Below, in pieces: positions 24,988-33,630 of a DNA stretch of 56,405 nucleotides. Within the stretch, counting starts at the first letter, position 1, and every line of letters starts with the position of its first letter. The translations under genes and the position numbers were made by a program. This stretch comes from a virus. Below the pieces are notes generated by a model. It saw only the letters and a list, made by a program, of their open reading frames with translations. It was not told the DNA's origin and ran no database searches. The stretch is from positions 1 through 56,405 of IMG/VR virus record IMGVR_UViG_3300030333_005663. The stretch is one strand, 5' to 3'.

Positions 24988-25896
24988 TTACCAGGGGTTA
25001 TTTTTTTTATAATTGTTTAACATACTGTCCATAATCTGGTCTTCATCTGATTTGTTTGTTTCTCCACCAGATGAAGGCATGACACCCATAGGAGAGGGAA
25101 CTTGCTGAGCATTAGCTGTTTGCTGAAATGCTGGGCTAGGTTCCTGAGAAACTGGATTCTGCGTACTTCCTGCAGAATTTTTCATTCTCCATAACTGAAC
25201 CAAATTATCCATAGACAATGATTTTGGGTCAGACATCTCTTGCATGAATTGTTGAGACTCTTCAGCTGTTAAACCATAATGTCCTTGAACATATTGGTCT
25301 ATTTCTTGAGCTTGTCGTTGCTGTTGCATCATAGCTTCTCGCTGTTTTATTTCTTTTTGGCGATTTGCCTCAATAGCATCTACGCGTTCTTGAACTATAG
25401 CTGCTTGATATTCGTTCTTCAATGAATTATATTCATCCATCTCAGCCCTCCAATCATCTTGAGCATCTAAATATCTTGCACTTTCGCTGTCTGGATCATT
25501 ATACGCCTCGCTTCTACTAAAGTTACGTGGCCTTGCGGGTCTTTCAGGTGGTGGAGGAAACGATTCCATGCTTGGAGCAGGCTCTTCAGCTACAGGTTGT
25601 TGAACCTGTTGTGGCGGAGGTGCCTGATTCTGCATTTGATTTAATTGATTTTGCAACTTATCAGCTCTAGATTGCCAATATTGATATCTTTTCTCATCAT
25701 TGCTTGGGTCAACCTGCTGAGGTTGTTCAACTGTTTCTTCCGTCGAGGGTTGTCCTTCTACTGGAGCCTCTTCCTGAGTTCCAAAAAATGCATCCTCTAC
25801 AGACAAATTCTCTGAAGAGCCCTCTCCGAATGGTTCAACTTGTTGAAAGCCTTCCTGCTCTTGAGGGGTATCTTGTGTGTTTTGCTGTTCTGTCAT
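24988..25896 (-). CDS. Scaffold-like protein, 302 aa
   Basis: The product is highly acidic and Gln/Pro-rich (runs of QQ and PPP), with long coiled-coil helices at ~130-200 (RQKEIKQREAMMQQQRQAQE). This is the usual composition of internal scaffolding proteins that direct capsid assembly and then leave. It lies between portal and capsid genes and overlaps the portal stop by 4 bases. Function is inferred from composition and gene order. Confidence 0.65.
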   Translation of the reverse strand: MTEQQNTQDTPQEQEGFQQVEPFGEGSSENLSVEDAFFGTQEEAPVEGQPSTEETVEQPQQVDPSNDEKRYQYWQSRADKLQNQLNQMQNQAPPPQQVQQPVAEEPAPSMESFPPPPERPARPRNFSRSEAYNDPDSESARYLDAQDDWRAEMDEYNSLKNEYQAAIVQERVDAIEANRQKEIKQREAMMQQQRQAQEIDQYVQGHYGLTAEESQQFMQEMSDPKSLSMDNLVQLWRMKNSAGSTQNPVSQEPSPAFQQTANAQQVPSPMGVMPSSGGETNKSDEDQIMDSMLNNYKKNNPW

Positions 25897-28103
25897 TTTT
25901 TCTTTCCTTTACTTTTGCTTGCCTTGTCATCGGGTGAAGCGGTGTCTTTGATAGCATTAGCTACCTCGTTTTTTATATTAGAGAAAGTGTCGTCCAATCG
26001 CTTTTCAAATACGGTGCCTGCGGCTTTTGCTTTGTTGGCGACTTGGTCAAGTTTCCCTTTTGTTTTCTCAACTTCAACCTTCTTACGTAGATTGACAGAT
26101 TCTCTGTCTCTAGTTTGAAGGTCTCCTCTGAGTTTCTTGTTCTCTTCAGTAGCTTGTTTTAATTGGTTTTGAAGTTGTTGTACTAAATCAGTTCTTTGCA
26201 TAACACCTTCAATGTCATAGACTTCAGTCTTCTTAAGAACCTCTTGTCTATCAATGATACCCTTAGAGAAAGCATCCATATGGAACTCTAACTCAGCATA
26301 TCTATTAGAAGGTAATGTGCTACCAGCTACTACGATAACATCGTATAAGCCAGTGCCGACATCATTTAGCACTTCGATTTCGCCACTTTTATCATTTACA
26401 AGCCTCTTGTTGATAACATACTCATTTATTGAGTTATTAGGGTTGACGATCCTAAAAATCTTTTCCTGTGTATATAATTGCTGTATCAAAGGTATGGCTA
26501 CTTGGCCTACTCTGGTTAGTCCAGCCTCAATATCAGCTAATTTTGACTTCATTTTTCTTTGCCCAAACTCATCTATAGATATAGTTGCTTTATAAGTTTG
26601 AGGCGCTGCTTGAGCATTTCCCATCATCATTTCATATAAGCCTAATTGATGATCAATATCATTCTTAGCAGTCATTTCGTTTTGATATAATTCGTTTGGC
26701 AACGGAGATGGTTGCACAGGTACAGGAGGCCCATCAGTCGGGTCATACGGTATTGCTACTCCTGGCTGCGCCCATTTCTGTTCAAATTCCTTCATATCAA
26801 CACTTCCATCAGGAACTAGTATCTTCGTATTAGTACTAGTAGTCGCATGAGCTATTATTAAAGAACGAGTTTTATTAATATACTCTTGCGTTCCTTTTAC
26901 CATCCTTACATCGCTAGTAGGGAATGGTGTCCTTGTATGAATATTCATAAAGGGAACAATAGGATACCTATCAATTGGTAAAATCCTGCTAAATAAATAT
27001 TTATCGCCTACGATAACGCACATCTTAATACGACAAACATTTACTTGCACTACCTGGATTTGCCCTTGTTCTACCAGATCCTTATATGTGATCTGCTGTA
27101 TCTGAGGTTCAGGAGGGTCTGGTGGGAGGGCGTCGGGGCCGTATCCCAATTGAGCCATCTCCTGTCTCTGCTGTTGCATCTGCATCATGGCTTGTTGCTG
27201 TAGCTGCTGTATAACAGCCTCAACCTTTGCTCGGTCAGTAAAGATTTGACCCTCAACTACCCAAGCTGGTTTTTGTATATACAATTGATAGGCATCCTCT
27301 TCAAGCATTTCCTCTTTTCCAGAGAATTTTTCAAATACTCGATATCTATCTACTTGTACTTTTTCATATCTTTCATATCCACGTATATACTCTTGATTAG
27401 GCATAGTCCCCACATCTTCAGGGAATATGACAGAATTACTCTCATCTGAACGCCCAGTACTTGGCATATCGTGACTTTGACTAAAGTTACCTACTCCAGC
27501 ATTCTTAATTGCCTTTTCGTACATAGGCCAAAGTTTTTTAGCCTGTTCTCTAGTATATAGCTTTGAAATAATTATGTTTTCAGCATCATCCAAAAATCTA
27601 TGACGACTATTAGGGTCGACATATACGTCTAATGGGTCAACATCTTGTATGCAGACTTCGCCTTTTCCGTTATCTTTCATAGGGTCTTGGAAACATTGTA
27701 TATATCCTACCCCGCAAGTATAATAATCATCAACACATTGTCTAATAACCTGTCTACCATCTGACTGGTCGTATATAAACGACAAAAGCGCACTCATAAC
27801 CTGAGCTACTTTGTTATCAGAGTCTTCTCTAGCTGCGCACCTAAATGAAGGACGGTTAGCAGTTAGCATAGCTTTTGCTGCTTCTACCGCAGGATGTATT
27901 CGATTAACAACGATAGGAGCTTGACCCCTAGCCTTTAAAATGTCAGCCTGTTCTTGGGTCCACTGCCTACCTAATCTAAACTCTTTATCTTCTTTAACAT
28001 TCCTTGCCCACATGTCTCTTTCGGAACTATAAGTCCTAAAAAGCTCGTGAGTTTCTTCAACTAGTTTTTTGTAGCTTTTTGTGTCTTTTTTGCTGTACGC
28101 CAT
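25893..28103 (-). CDS. Portal protein, P22-like, 736 aa
   Basis: The length matches the P22-type portal (about 725 aa). The N-terminal region contains recognisable P22-portal features: RLGRQWTQEQADILKARG near residue 45 and PIVVNRIHPAVEAAKAML near 63-80, followed by the YTCGVGYIQC segment. A Gln/Met-rich insertion occurs near 300-330 (IQQLQQQAMMQMQQQRQEM). The C-terminal ~110 residues are helical and Lys-rich, as in a portal barrel. It forms the dodecameric DNA gate at the capsid vertex. Confidence 0.85.
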   Translation of the reverse strand: MAYSKKDTKSYKKLVEETHELFRTYSSERDMWARNVKEDKEFRLGRQWTQEQADILKARGQAPIVVNRIHPAVEAAKAMLTANRPSFRCAAREDSDNKVAQVMSALLSFIYDQSDGRQVIRQCVDDYYTCGVGYIQCFQDPMKDNGKGEVCIQDVDPLDVYVDPNSRHRFLDDAENIIISKLYTREQAKKLWPMYEKAIKNAGVGNFSQSHDMPSTGRSDESNSVIFPEDVGTMPNQEYIRGYERYEKVQVDRYRVFEKFSGKEEMLEEDAYQLYIQKPAWVVEGQIFTDRAKVEAVIQQLQQQAMMQMQQQRQEMAQLGYGPDALPPDPPEPQIQQITYKDLVEQGQIQVVQVNVCRIKMCVIVGDKYLFSRILPIDRYPIVPFMNIHTRTPFPTSDVRMVKGTQEYINKTRSLIIAHATTSTNTKILVPDGSVDMKEFEQKWAQPGVAIPYDPTDGPPVPVQPSPLPNELYQNEMTAKNDIDHQLGLYEMMMGNAQAAPQTYKATISIDEFGQRKMKSKLADIEAGLTRVGQVAIPLIQQLYTQEKIFRIVNPNNSINEYVINKRLVNDKSGEIEVLNDVGTGLYDVIVVAGSTLPSNRYAELEFHMDAFSKGIIDRQEVLKKTEVYDIEGVMQRTDLVQQLQNQLKQATEENKKLRGDLQTRDRESVNLRKKVEVEKTKGKLDQVANKAKAAGTVFEKRLDDTFSNIKNEVANAIKDTASPDDKASKSKGKKK

Positions 28104-28119
28104 CAGCCTAATATAACTC

Positions 28120-29622
28120 CTACATTGTCATCCAATCAAGGATTTTCTTTATTTTGTTGTCTTTTACTATATTTGGGTCAAAATCTTCTTCAGAAAGACG
28201 GCAAGGTTTAGCTCCTTCTAAAGCTGTCCACACCGCATCCATAACATCATCATGCTGGCCTTTAGGATATGATAAAAACTCCTGCTGAGCTGCTATATCT
28301 TCAGGTCTAAAATGGAATTGCTGTCTTGCAAACATGGGTACTAATGAGAGGAGTCTTTCTGATTTTTTTGTTCTAGGCTTAACACCAGCCTCTAACCCTG
28401 GAATATATAGGTCCTCTTCTCTCATTAGTTCCCTTGTACCAGTTCTTAACGCTTCTTGATACCCTGTTGTTTCAACTTTAACTCTTCGTGGTCTATATTT
28501 TTTGTAATAATCAATAATCTTCTTAGGTTGCAAAGACGGATTAATTCTTTCTCTAAATATATCGACAACGTATTTATTGTTTTCATTGTCCACTCCTATG
28601 ATTGCAATAACAAAAAAGTCAGCTCTAATAGATAAACTACTAGCTGGATCTACTCCTGCATATATTTCAATAGGAATAATCTTCTTTTCATCCCCTAAGT
28701 CTTGAACTAAGCAATTCTGACCATTGATTCGCTCGTAGTCATAATGATGCATTTTTACCCATTCAGGTTTAAACGGAGCAGAATCGGGGGATTGTGCAAT
28801 ATTCATGTATTCTTGATAGAATCCGTTGATATTACCTATACTTGCGAACTCATCTTTTATCTGAAGTATCCTCTTTTTAGGGAATCTTTCAGGCCAAAGG
28901 CTCTTTTCGTTCTCATCCCATATAGCATACCAAAGTACATGCCAAGCTTTTGACTCTTTTATCCAATAAAGAAAGCAATCTTCTGATATAACAGTCCCAA
29001 TCATCGCGATTTTGCCGTCATCAGACAATGACGGAATAACCGCTTCGGTCATCCACTTCTTGTTTTTAGCTCTAGCTTCTGGTGTATTAGCATTAAGCTC
29101 TGATTCAAAGTCATCCACTATAATAAGATTGGGACGAGTATCTCCTTGTAGGAATCCTCTAACTCGCTGACCTGTTCCAACAGCTACAATACGAGTGTTA
29201 TTGGCTAAGATTATATCTGTGTGGGTCCATCTACTAGCAGTTTCACTACCTAAATTGCCAAAAAGCTCATGAAACATCTTTGAATTATCTAAGTGATATT
29301 TAATACGACTAAGGAAGTTTATGGACTGAGCTTGCGATTCTGAGATAATTACTATAAAAAGGTCTTCATTGCTCTTTTTAAATGCTGCTCTCCACAAAGG
29401 ATATACGAGTGTGGTTGTGGTGCTTTTCGCAGTTCCACGAGGAGCGGCTATTGCTACTCTACGTTTTTGACCTGCTAAGGATGAATATACTTCCGAATGG
29501 AAGGGAGGTATCTCTTTATGGAGAGCTGTTGGAAAGCAAGTACGCCCAAAAAGGGCCATATTGTGATATAATTTACTTAATACTTGTTTCTGCGCATATT
29601 GTTGTTCATAGTCACTCATCAC
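28120..29622 (-). CDS. Terminase large subunit, 500 aa
   Basis: An N-terminal packaging ATPase and C-terminal RuvC-like nuclease are both visible. The variant Walker A lies at residues 60-68 (APRGTAKST, K66) and Walker B at 167-173 (IIVDDFE, D170/D171/E173). The nuclease domain starts with AGVDPASS (D325), continues with VKVETTGYQ (E384) and ends with HDDVMDAVWTA near 465. The start overlaps the end of the putative small terminase by about 11 bases. It pumps DNA into the prohead through the portal and cuts it. Confidence 0.92.
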   Translation of the reverse strand: MMSDYEQQYAQKQVLSKLYHNMALFGRTCFPTALHKEIPPFHSEVYSSLAGQKRRVAIAAPRGTAKSTTTTLVYPLWRAAFKKSNEDLFIVIISESQAQSINFLSRIKYHLDNSKMFHELFGNLGSETASRWTHTDIILANNTRIVAVGTGQRVRGFLQGDTRPNLIIVDDFESELNANTPEARAKNKKWMTEAVIPSLSDDGKIAMIGTVISEDCFLYWIKESKAWHVLWYAIWDENEKSLWPERFPKKRILQIKDEFASIGNINGFYQEYMNIAQSPDSAPFKPEWVKMHHYDYERINGQNCLVQDLGDEKKIIPIEIYAGVDPASSLSIRADFFVIAIIGVDNENNKYVVDIFRERINPSLQPKKIIDYYKKYRPRRVKVETTGYQEALRTGTRELMREEDLYIPGLEAGVKPRTKKSERLLSLVPMFARQQFHFRPEDIAAQQEFLSYPKGQHDDVMDAVWTALEGAKPCRLSEEDFDPNIVKDNKIKKILDWMTM

Positions 29623-30409
29623 TACTTTCAGTTATTCTTTCTATACCTATTGCCTTTTCTTCCTCTATAATCTCATCTAAAAGCTTAGTACTAGAAGTTG
29701 CCTCTAATTTCTCTGTAGTTTTGACTAAATGCTTATCTTTCATACCATGCATATCCTGTAAGTTTTCTACAGCTCTCATTAGACTCGGGACGTCTTTCTT
29801 GTCCTTAGCCATAGATATAGCTGTTTCCAATAGGTCTAAGGTATAATCCTCAGTCATATTATGGTCTTGAAGACGTTTAGCTAATTCTTCTCTTTTCATG
29901 CTTTGAAATACCTCCGATTTCATTGTTCTTTTCCATTTTCTACGCTCCCAGTCCTTGATGTTCTTCCCTAGTACCTCATCAATTACTTTATCGGGATGCG
30001 CAAAATGTGCTGCCGCCATAGCTAAATCTCGCATGATTTGGCTATTTTTATGTGCTTCTATATAACTTTTACCACTTAAGGTCGTATTAGTCTTTCTACC
30101 AGCTGCATTAAGAGGCTTACCGCTGTACTTAGGATTAAAAAAGGTATAACCCCAAGCAAAGCGAATATAGTCCATAGGTTTACCTTTTGGCTTGTAAGTT
30201 TTCCTTTTGATAACCCGTGACACATACCCATCATCGCTAGCCCCATACTCGCCTTCCTGGGCTTCTTTCCAATGTTTATAGGGGATTTTTTGCTCATTTG
30301 CCTCCTCAAGTGAAAAGACGTCGTATACTTTCGCACCGACGTCTTTATGTTTAATTGTTATAGTATACAAACTCTTATCTGTTAGGATCGTACATGGTCG
30401 TAGGTTCAC
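29612..30409 (-). CDS. Putative terminase small subunit, 265 aa
   Basis: The C-terminal ~130 residues are helical and charged (KDWERRKWKRTMKSEVFQSM then MTEDYTLDLLETAISMAK), with a small-terminase-like appearance, and the gene directly precedes the large terminase. A GTG at 30409 lies inside the preceding gene with no clear ribosome site. A TTG at 30370, just after that gene's stop, is a reasonable alternative start. Subunit identity is inferred from position; DNA recognition is not shown. Confidence 0.55.
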   Translation of the reverse strand: MNLRPCTILTDKSLYTITIKHKDVGAKVYDVFSLEEANEQKIPYKHWKEAQEGEYGASDDGYVSRVIKRKTYKPKGKPMDYIRFAWGYTFFNPKYSGKPLNAAGRKTNTTLSGKSYIEAHKNSQIMRDLAMAAAHFAHPDKVIDEVLGKNIKDWERRKWKRTMKSEVFQSMKREELAKRLQDHNMTEDYTLDLLETAISMAKDKKDVPSLMRAVENLQDMHGMKDKHLVKTTEKLEATSSTKLLDEIIEEEKAIGIERITESSDE

Positions 30410-31061
30410 CTATTTCTTTTATCGGAGAACGCATCCCTAAATCCATCATTAAAGCTCTTTCAAGCCAATTATAGTTAGGTGGCCCTGTTTCTTGCCAGTC
30501 ATCCCATGTTATGGGTTTAGCTGTAAATGGATTTTGAAAACCCACTTGCTGTCGTTGGTACATATGGCCACCCTCTGGCCCTCTTACAGGCTGGTCGCCT
30601 TGATAAGCATATCTGTTACGATATATAGCAGGGGTGTTTTTTTGTATGTAATTTTTAACACCTGCTCGCATATCATTGATTTTCTGTCCTCCAGCCTGAC
30701 CTATTCTTTGTAATCCATATAGTAACTTCTCAGCTAAACTATAGTCTATCTCTGGTGGGGCAGTTATTTGAGGAAAAGTACTAGGGTCTATAAAGTTAGG
30801 CGTTTGCACTGGCCATGTTCGTGACTCTACCATCTCTCTTTGAGGAGGTGCTGATGGATCATAACCCTCAGGTCCTTGTGGAGTAGCTGGCATTGGAGAC
30901 ATATTAGGGTTAACGGGGTCTATTGGCTTTGGGGGTACATACTCTATTTCAGGAGGATTTAAACTATCCCACTCTCTTCCTCTCTCTAAAGGGCCTTGAA
31001 ACTCCCCTGGCATAGCGCCATCTAACATTCTTTCAGCCATTTCTTCATCATATTCTGCCAT
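30375..31061 (-). CDS. Proline-rich hypothetical protein, 228 aa
   Basis: Rich in Pro and short charged segments in the first ~130 residues (PPKPIDPVNPNMSPMPATP), with a more structured second half (YAYQGDQPVRGPEGG). It sits between endolysin and terminase genes. Its disordered character suggests a scaffold-associated or regulatory protein. No family recognised. Confidence 0.5.
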   Translation of the reverse strand: MAEYDEEMAERMLDGAMPGEFQGPLERGREWDSLNPPEIEYVPPKPIDPVNPNMSPMPATPQGPEGYDPSAPPQREMVESRTWPVQTPNFIDPSTFPQITAPPEIDYSLAEKLLYGLQRIGQAGGQKINDMRAGVKNYIQKNTPAIYRNRYAYQGDQPVRGPEGGHMYQRQQVGFQNPFTAKPITWDDWQETGPPNYNWLERALMMDLGMRSPIKEIGEPTTMYDPNR

Positions 31062-31063
31062 TA

Positions 31064-31456
31064 CTACTCCTTTATCTCAAAATGTGGAAAATCATCAAAT
31101 CTATTGTCCATTACTTGAAAATCCATATCCCAGTCACCACCCCAGCGCAACTTAATGCCCATAGACTGAGCAATACCGAGAACAAAACCAGCAAAAAGAG
31201 TTTGCCTTTCCCTATCTTTCCAATCAACGGGGTAAGGAGTGACGTCCACAGCATTCGAGGGAGCCATGTTATGACGCCCATTAGGAAACTTAAGCTTTGT
31301 TTTACCTTCTTCATATAATTTATCTTGCCTTTCTTGACCTCTATGCCCTTCTAGGACACTACAGTCAACGTATTTGATTACTTCATTAAACACCTTTTGC
31401 AACCGCTCATCGCAAGTTGCCAATCTTTGTTTAGATCTAGTGCCAAATCTAGGCAT
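31064..31456 (-). CDS. Endolysin: L-alanyl-D-glutamate peptidase (M15), 130 aa
   Basis: A single M15 peptidase domain. The metal and catalytic pattern matches the T5 endolysin type: H62 (in RHNMAPSN), D71 in NAVDVTP, and D122-x2-H125 in DDFPHFEI. A WGGDWDMDF segment precedes the last block. It should cleave the peptide bond in peptidoglycan stems after release through the membrane. No signal peptide, so it needs a holin. The start overlaps the stop of the 35-aa gene. Confidence 0.88.
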   Translation of the reverse strand: MPRFGTRSKQRLATCDERLQKVFNEVIKYVDCSVLEGHRGQERQDKLYEEGKTKLKFPNGRHNMAPSNAVDVTPYPVDWKDRERQTLFAGFVLGIAQSMGIKLRWGGDWDMDFQVMDNRFDDFPHFEIKE

Positions 31457-31556
31457 TTTTAACCTTTTTAGCAGGTTTAGGGCGTCTAGTATTGGGTTTT
31501 ATCCCACTAAAAGGCTTCCCCGTGCTTATACTGTATACCGTTGGATAATCAGCCAT
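31449..31556 (-). CDS. Small basic protein, 35 aa
   Basis: ATG 31556 overlaps the previous stop (TAATG), and its own stop overlaps the endolysin start. The product ends in a Lys/Pro-rich tail (NTRRPKPAKKVKNA). Its overlapped placement supports real translation, but no function can be assigned. Confidence 0.5.
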   Translation of the reverse strand: MADYPTVYSISTGKPFSGIKPNTRRPKPAKKVKNA

Positions 31557-31735
31557 TATTCTTCTCCTACAGGTTTCTTGGCGTCCACTACTATCCAGGC
31601 TTTTTGAAGAAATACCTCCCCATAGAGGTCTTTATACTTCTTTTGTAAGCTCGAATGGAGCTTATTATACTCTTCTTCCGTCAAAAGAGACAATCCCTGG
31701 TTTTCGTAGGGCCCTTTATTTTCTAAAACAGACAT
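31556..31735 (-). CDS. First gene of the leftward operon, small protein, 59 aa
   Basis: ATG 31735 opens the minus-strand virion operon. The product is acidic-amphipathic and helical (LTEEEYNKLHSSLQKKYKDL), with a hydrophobic C-terminal strand (KAWIVVDA). It could be a small DNA-binding or regulatory protein. No family recognised. Confidence 0.55.
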   Translation of the reverse strand: MSVLENKGPYENQGLSLLTEEEYNKLHSSLQKKYKDLYGEVFLQKAWIVVDAKKPVGEE

Positions 31736-31921
31736 AATATAACTTACTAATACTACTAGGTAATAAGCAAGTACTTATAAAAAAGCTTATATTTAGGTCA
31801 CTTTAACCTAGTACTACTAGTATAGTACTACTAAAATAAACACATTGGGGAATTTTGCAAGAAAAAAATAAAAAATTTTCAAAAAATGTAACTAGAATGC
31901 GTGCACCTGATACACATCAAC

Positions 31922-31951
31922 CCCCACCGCTCGAAAAAACGTGCGTTGGGG
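31922..31951 (+). other. Hairpin in control region
   Basis: CCCCACCGC pairs with GCGTTGGGG over 8 bp with one mismatch, enclosing a 12-base A-rich loop. It stands upstream of the rightward operon. Phage virion polymerases such as that of N4 use hairpin promoters, so this is worth testing, but a terminator or protein site is equally possible. Confidence 0.5.
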
Positions 31952-31979
31952 TCCACTTCGTGTTGAAATTCCCACTCTA

Positions 31980-31995
31980 GTGTTGCGAGCAACAC
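31980..31995 (+). other. Short perfect hairpin GTGTTG-CGAG-CAACAC
   Basis: A perfect 6-bp stem with a CGAG loop lies about 50 bases before the first plus-strand start. Its size matches small promoter hairpins used by some virion polymerases and it could also be an operator palindrome. No U-run follows it. Confidence 0.55.
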
Positions 31996-32045
31996 GTGCT
32001 CAATTAAATCAATTAATTAACAATAAACATAAGGAACTATTTATT

Positions 32046-32249
32046 ATGAATGAATTAATTCAATTACTCAGAACATTTGGCTCTCTTACTATCACACCTA
32101 AAGGTCTGACAGTATTCAATCCAACCAATGTGGACTTGCAAGCTGTAACTGCGCTTGCTACACCACTTGGGTTCACAGTTCGTCATCAACAGCCAAAGGC
32201 TGGTGAACAGTATTACGATAAAGCTAGTAATACTATGAAGAACAGTTAA
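32046..32249 (+). CDS. First gene of the rightward operon, 67 aa
   Basis: I chose ATG 32046 (AAGGA site about 10 bases upstream) over an upstream GTG at 31941 that runs through the control hairpin. The product has a beta-rich middle (SLTITPKGLTVFNP) and a Lys/Ser-rich tail. As first gene of the early operon it is a likely host-takeover or anti-defence factor, but no family is recognised. Confidence 0.6.
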   Translation: MNELIQLLRTFGSLTITPKGLTVFNPTNVDLQAVTALATPLGFTVRHQQPKAGEQYYDKASNTMKNS

Positions 32250-32255
32250 CATTTA

Positions 32256-32321
32256 CTACAAGTAGGTAAAGCCACTGAAGTAACCGATGATAAAGCTATC
32301 GCTCATCTTCAGTCCTTGTAG
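32256..32321 (+). ncRNA. Nested three-tier stem-loop, candidate small RNA or leader
   Basis: Three nested stems are visible: CTACAAG with CTTGTAG, ACTGAAG with CTTCAGT, and GATGA with TCATC, with an inner AGC/GCT pair. Such nesting is unlikely to be chance in a 66-base gap. A strong terminator-like hairpin follows at 32341, so together they could be an RNA gene or an attenuator. Confidence 0.6.
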
Positions 32322-32340
32322 GAAATAGTTCTTCCTTGTT

Positions 32341-32380
32341 GCCTTGCGTCCACATATGTGGGCGTGAGGCTTTATATTTT
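32341..32380 (+). terminator. Intrinsic terminator-like hairpin
   Basis: GCCTTGCGTCCACA pairs with TGTGGGCGTGAGGC (up to 12-14 bp with G-U pairs) over a short AT loop, followed by TTTATATTTT. This is a good rho-independent terminator for the first short transcript, possibly partial, since genes downstream are on the same strand. Confidence 0.75.
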
Positions 32381-32436
32381 ACTACACATATAATGTGTTG
32401 TGTATTTTTTATTTAATTAACTAATTGGAGGCATTT

Positions 32437-32559
32437 GTGGCTAAATATAAGGTAGTTAGTAAAGGCTTAGTGACCATAATAATAGCACGTTCTTGGATTG
32501 ATTGTGTTAAGAAAGCTAGGTCTTATTTTGGACATAATTTCTTTTATGTAATGAATTAA
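32437..32559 (+). CDS. Small early protein, GTG start, 40 aa
   Basis: GTG at 32437 follows GGAGG by five bases. The product is hydrophobic-basic (VVSKGLVTIIIARSW) and ends YVMN. No family recognised. Typical of tiny early accessory genes. Confidence 0.5.
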   Translation: MAKYKVVSKGLVTIIIARSWIDCVKKARSYFGHNFFYVMN

Positions 32560-32599
32560 TATAGGAGATCATTATGAAAAAGTAATGGCATATAATAGG

Positions 32600-32627
32600 T
32601 AATGCCTAGGCTTTGGTCTGGGCATTA
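32600..32627 (+). other. Intercistronic hairpin
   Basis: TAATGCCTAG pairs with CTGGGCATTA (10 bp, one G-U) over an 8-base loop. It lies between two tiny genes. No U-run follows it, so a processing or stabilising element is likelier than a terminator. Confidence 0.65.
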
Positions 32628-32646
32628 TCACAACTAAGGAGAAAGT

Positions 32647-32769
32647 ATGATAGATTCACTGTATGATATACTTTGGTTAATAGAAAGCAGTCTTGATATT
32701 ATGTTGAAAGGCTGTCTTTTAATGTTTATTTTAACGTGGTTTAGTAAACCGTCTGGAGGTAATAAATGA
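32647..32769 (+). CDS. Small membrane-type protein, 40 aa
   Basis: ATG 32647 follows AAGGAG. A central hydrophobic helix is visible (IMLKGCLLMFILTW). The stop overlaps the next ATG (ATGA). Probably a single-pass inner-membrane peptide of the early region. Confidence 0.5.
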   Translation: MIDSLYDILWLIESSLDIMLKGCLLMFILTWFSKPSGGNK

Positions 32770-33035
32770 TAATATTCACATTGTTTGGAATGTTAGTAAC
32801 AGCTAGTATAGCTGGGTTATTATGGTATAAAATATCTGAAGAACAGAAAGATATTAATACTATTGAAGAATTAAATGGTACTGTTCAAAGTTGGCAAGAT
32901 TATAAGGCACAATACATTGAGCCTGATTATGATGATAGCTTGCCAATGTTATGTGCTCATTGTGAAAGTATACATAGTGATGATAGAGATTACGTTATTT
33001 GCGCTGACTCTTACAATAAAGGAGCACAAGCATGA
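32766..33035 (+). CDS. Membrane-anchored protein with a Cys pair, 89 aa
   Basis: An N-terminal transmembrane helix (residues ~2-22, IIFTLFGMLVTASIAGLLWY) is followed by a soluble acidic domain with LCAHCES near residue 63, possibly part of a small zinc site. It is coupled by overlap to both neighbours. No family recognised. Confidence 0.5.
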   Translation: MIIFTLFGMLVTASIAGLLWYKISEEQKDINTIEELNGTVQSWQDYKAQYIEPDYDDSLPMLCAHCESIHSDDRDYVICADSYNKGAQA

Positions 33036-33232
33036 AGAAATATTTGGTTCAAATAAGTTATAAAACGCTAGTTTACGCTGAGGACGGTAAGCTAGCGATT
33101 AATCAAGCTGTAGGTAGGATAAATGGTCATAGCTTAATAACCAACCTGCAAGCTGAAATTGTACCTCAAAATGATAATATAATTGATATCGATAATCACT
33201 TAAATAAGGAGAATAATAGTGAAAACAGTTAA
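33032..33232 (+). CDS. Small early protein, 66 aa
   Basis: A compact beta-alpha-like fold prediction (KKYLVQISYKTLVYAEDGK), an acidic Asn-rich tail, and a 4-base overlap with the previous gene. No known motif; function unknown. Confidence 0.45.
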   Translation: MKKYLVQISYKTLVYAEDGKLAINQAVGRINGHSLITNLQAEIVPQNDNIIDIDNHLNKENNSENS

Positions 33233-33488
33233 GCGCTTACTATATAAGTTAAACCCGTTTAAAAGCAGGAGAAATGGTCGTTTTATGAGCAAACTATATC
33301 ATACATTTGTTACTTATGACTCTTTTAATAATGAATCAAGAGAACTAAGGCAAGACATAAGAGAGCTCAAAGGCCTAGTTAATCAGTTAGCTGCAAGGGA
33401 CAAATTAAAACATTTAAATGGTGTTTTAATGACTGAGAAAGAGTATAAAGAGGCTAGTGAAGCCATAGATACATATTATGGCAGATAA
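33219..33488 (+). CDS. Small early protein, GTG start, 89 aa
   Basis: GTG 33219 has AAGGAG seven bases upstream. The N terminus is very basic (KTVKRLLYKLNPFKSRRNGR) and the rest is a coiled-coil-like helix (RELRQDIRELKGLVNQLAAR). Possibly nucleic-acid-binding. No family recognised. Confidence 0.5.
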   Translation: MKTVKRLLYKLNPFKSRRNGRFMSKLYHTFVTYDSFNNESRELRQDIRELKGLVNQLAARDKLKHLNGVLMTEKEYKEASEAIDTYYGR

Positions 33489-33630
33489 TCAAGTAAGAAT
33501 GAGATATTCGCAATATTGCCCATATAAATACAAGCATGAACTTGTTAAATGGGCTAATTCTCGTTATCCTACCAAAAAACACGATAGTTGGAGTAAGAAG
33601 CGTCTCTACGCATTATACTACAATTCGTGA
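33478..33630 (+). CDS. Small basic early protein, 50 aa
   Basis: ATG 33478 overlaps the previous stop. The product is Tyr/Lys/Trp-rich (RYSQYCPYKYKHELVKWANS). No family recognised. It closes the cluster of tiny genes before the ubiquitin-like cassette. Confidence 0.5.
   Translation: MADNQVRMRYSQYCPYKYKHELVKWANSRYPTKKHDSWSKKRLYALYYNS

Larger units (their letters stand above)
31736..32045. promoter_or_regulatory. Divergent control region
   Basis: No gene fits in this ~310-base gap between the two opposing transcription units, so it should hold promoters for both. It contains repeated TAGTACTACT-type units (about 31750-31835), an A/T tract at 31855-31890 suited to DNA bending or unwinding, and two hairpins (31922-31951 and 31980-31995). 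I could not settle on host-type -35/-10 boxes. A replication origin here is also possible. Confidence 0.6.
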
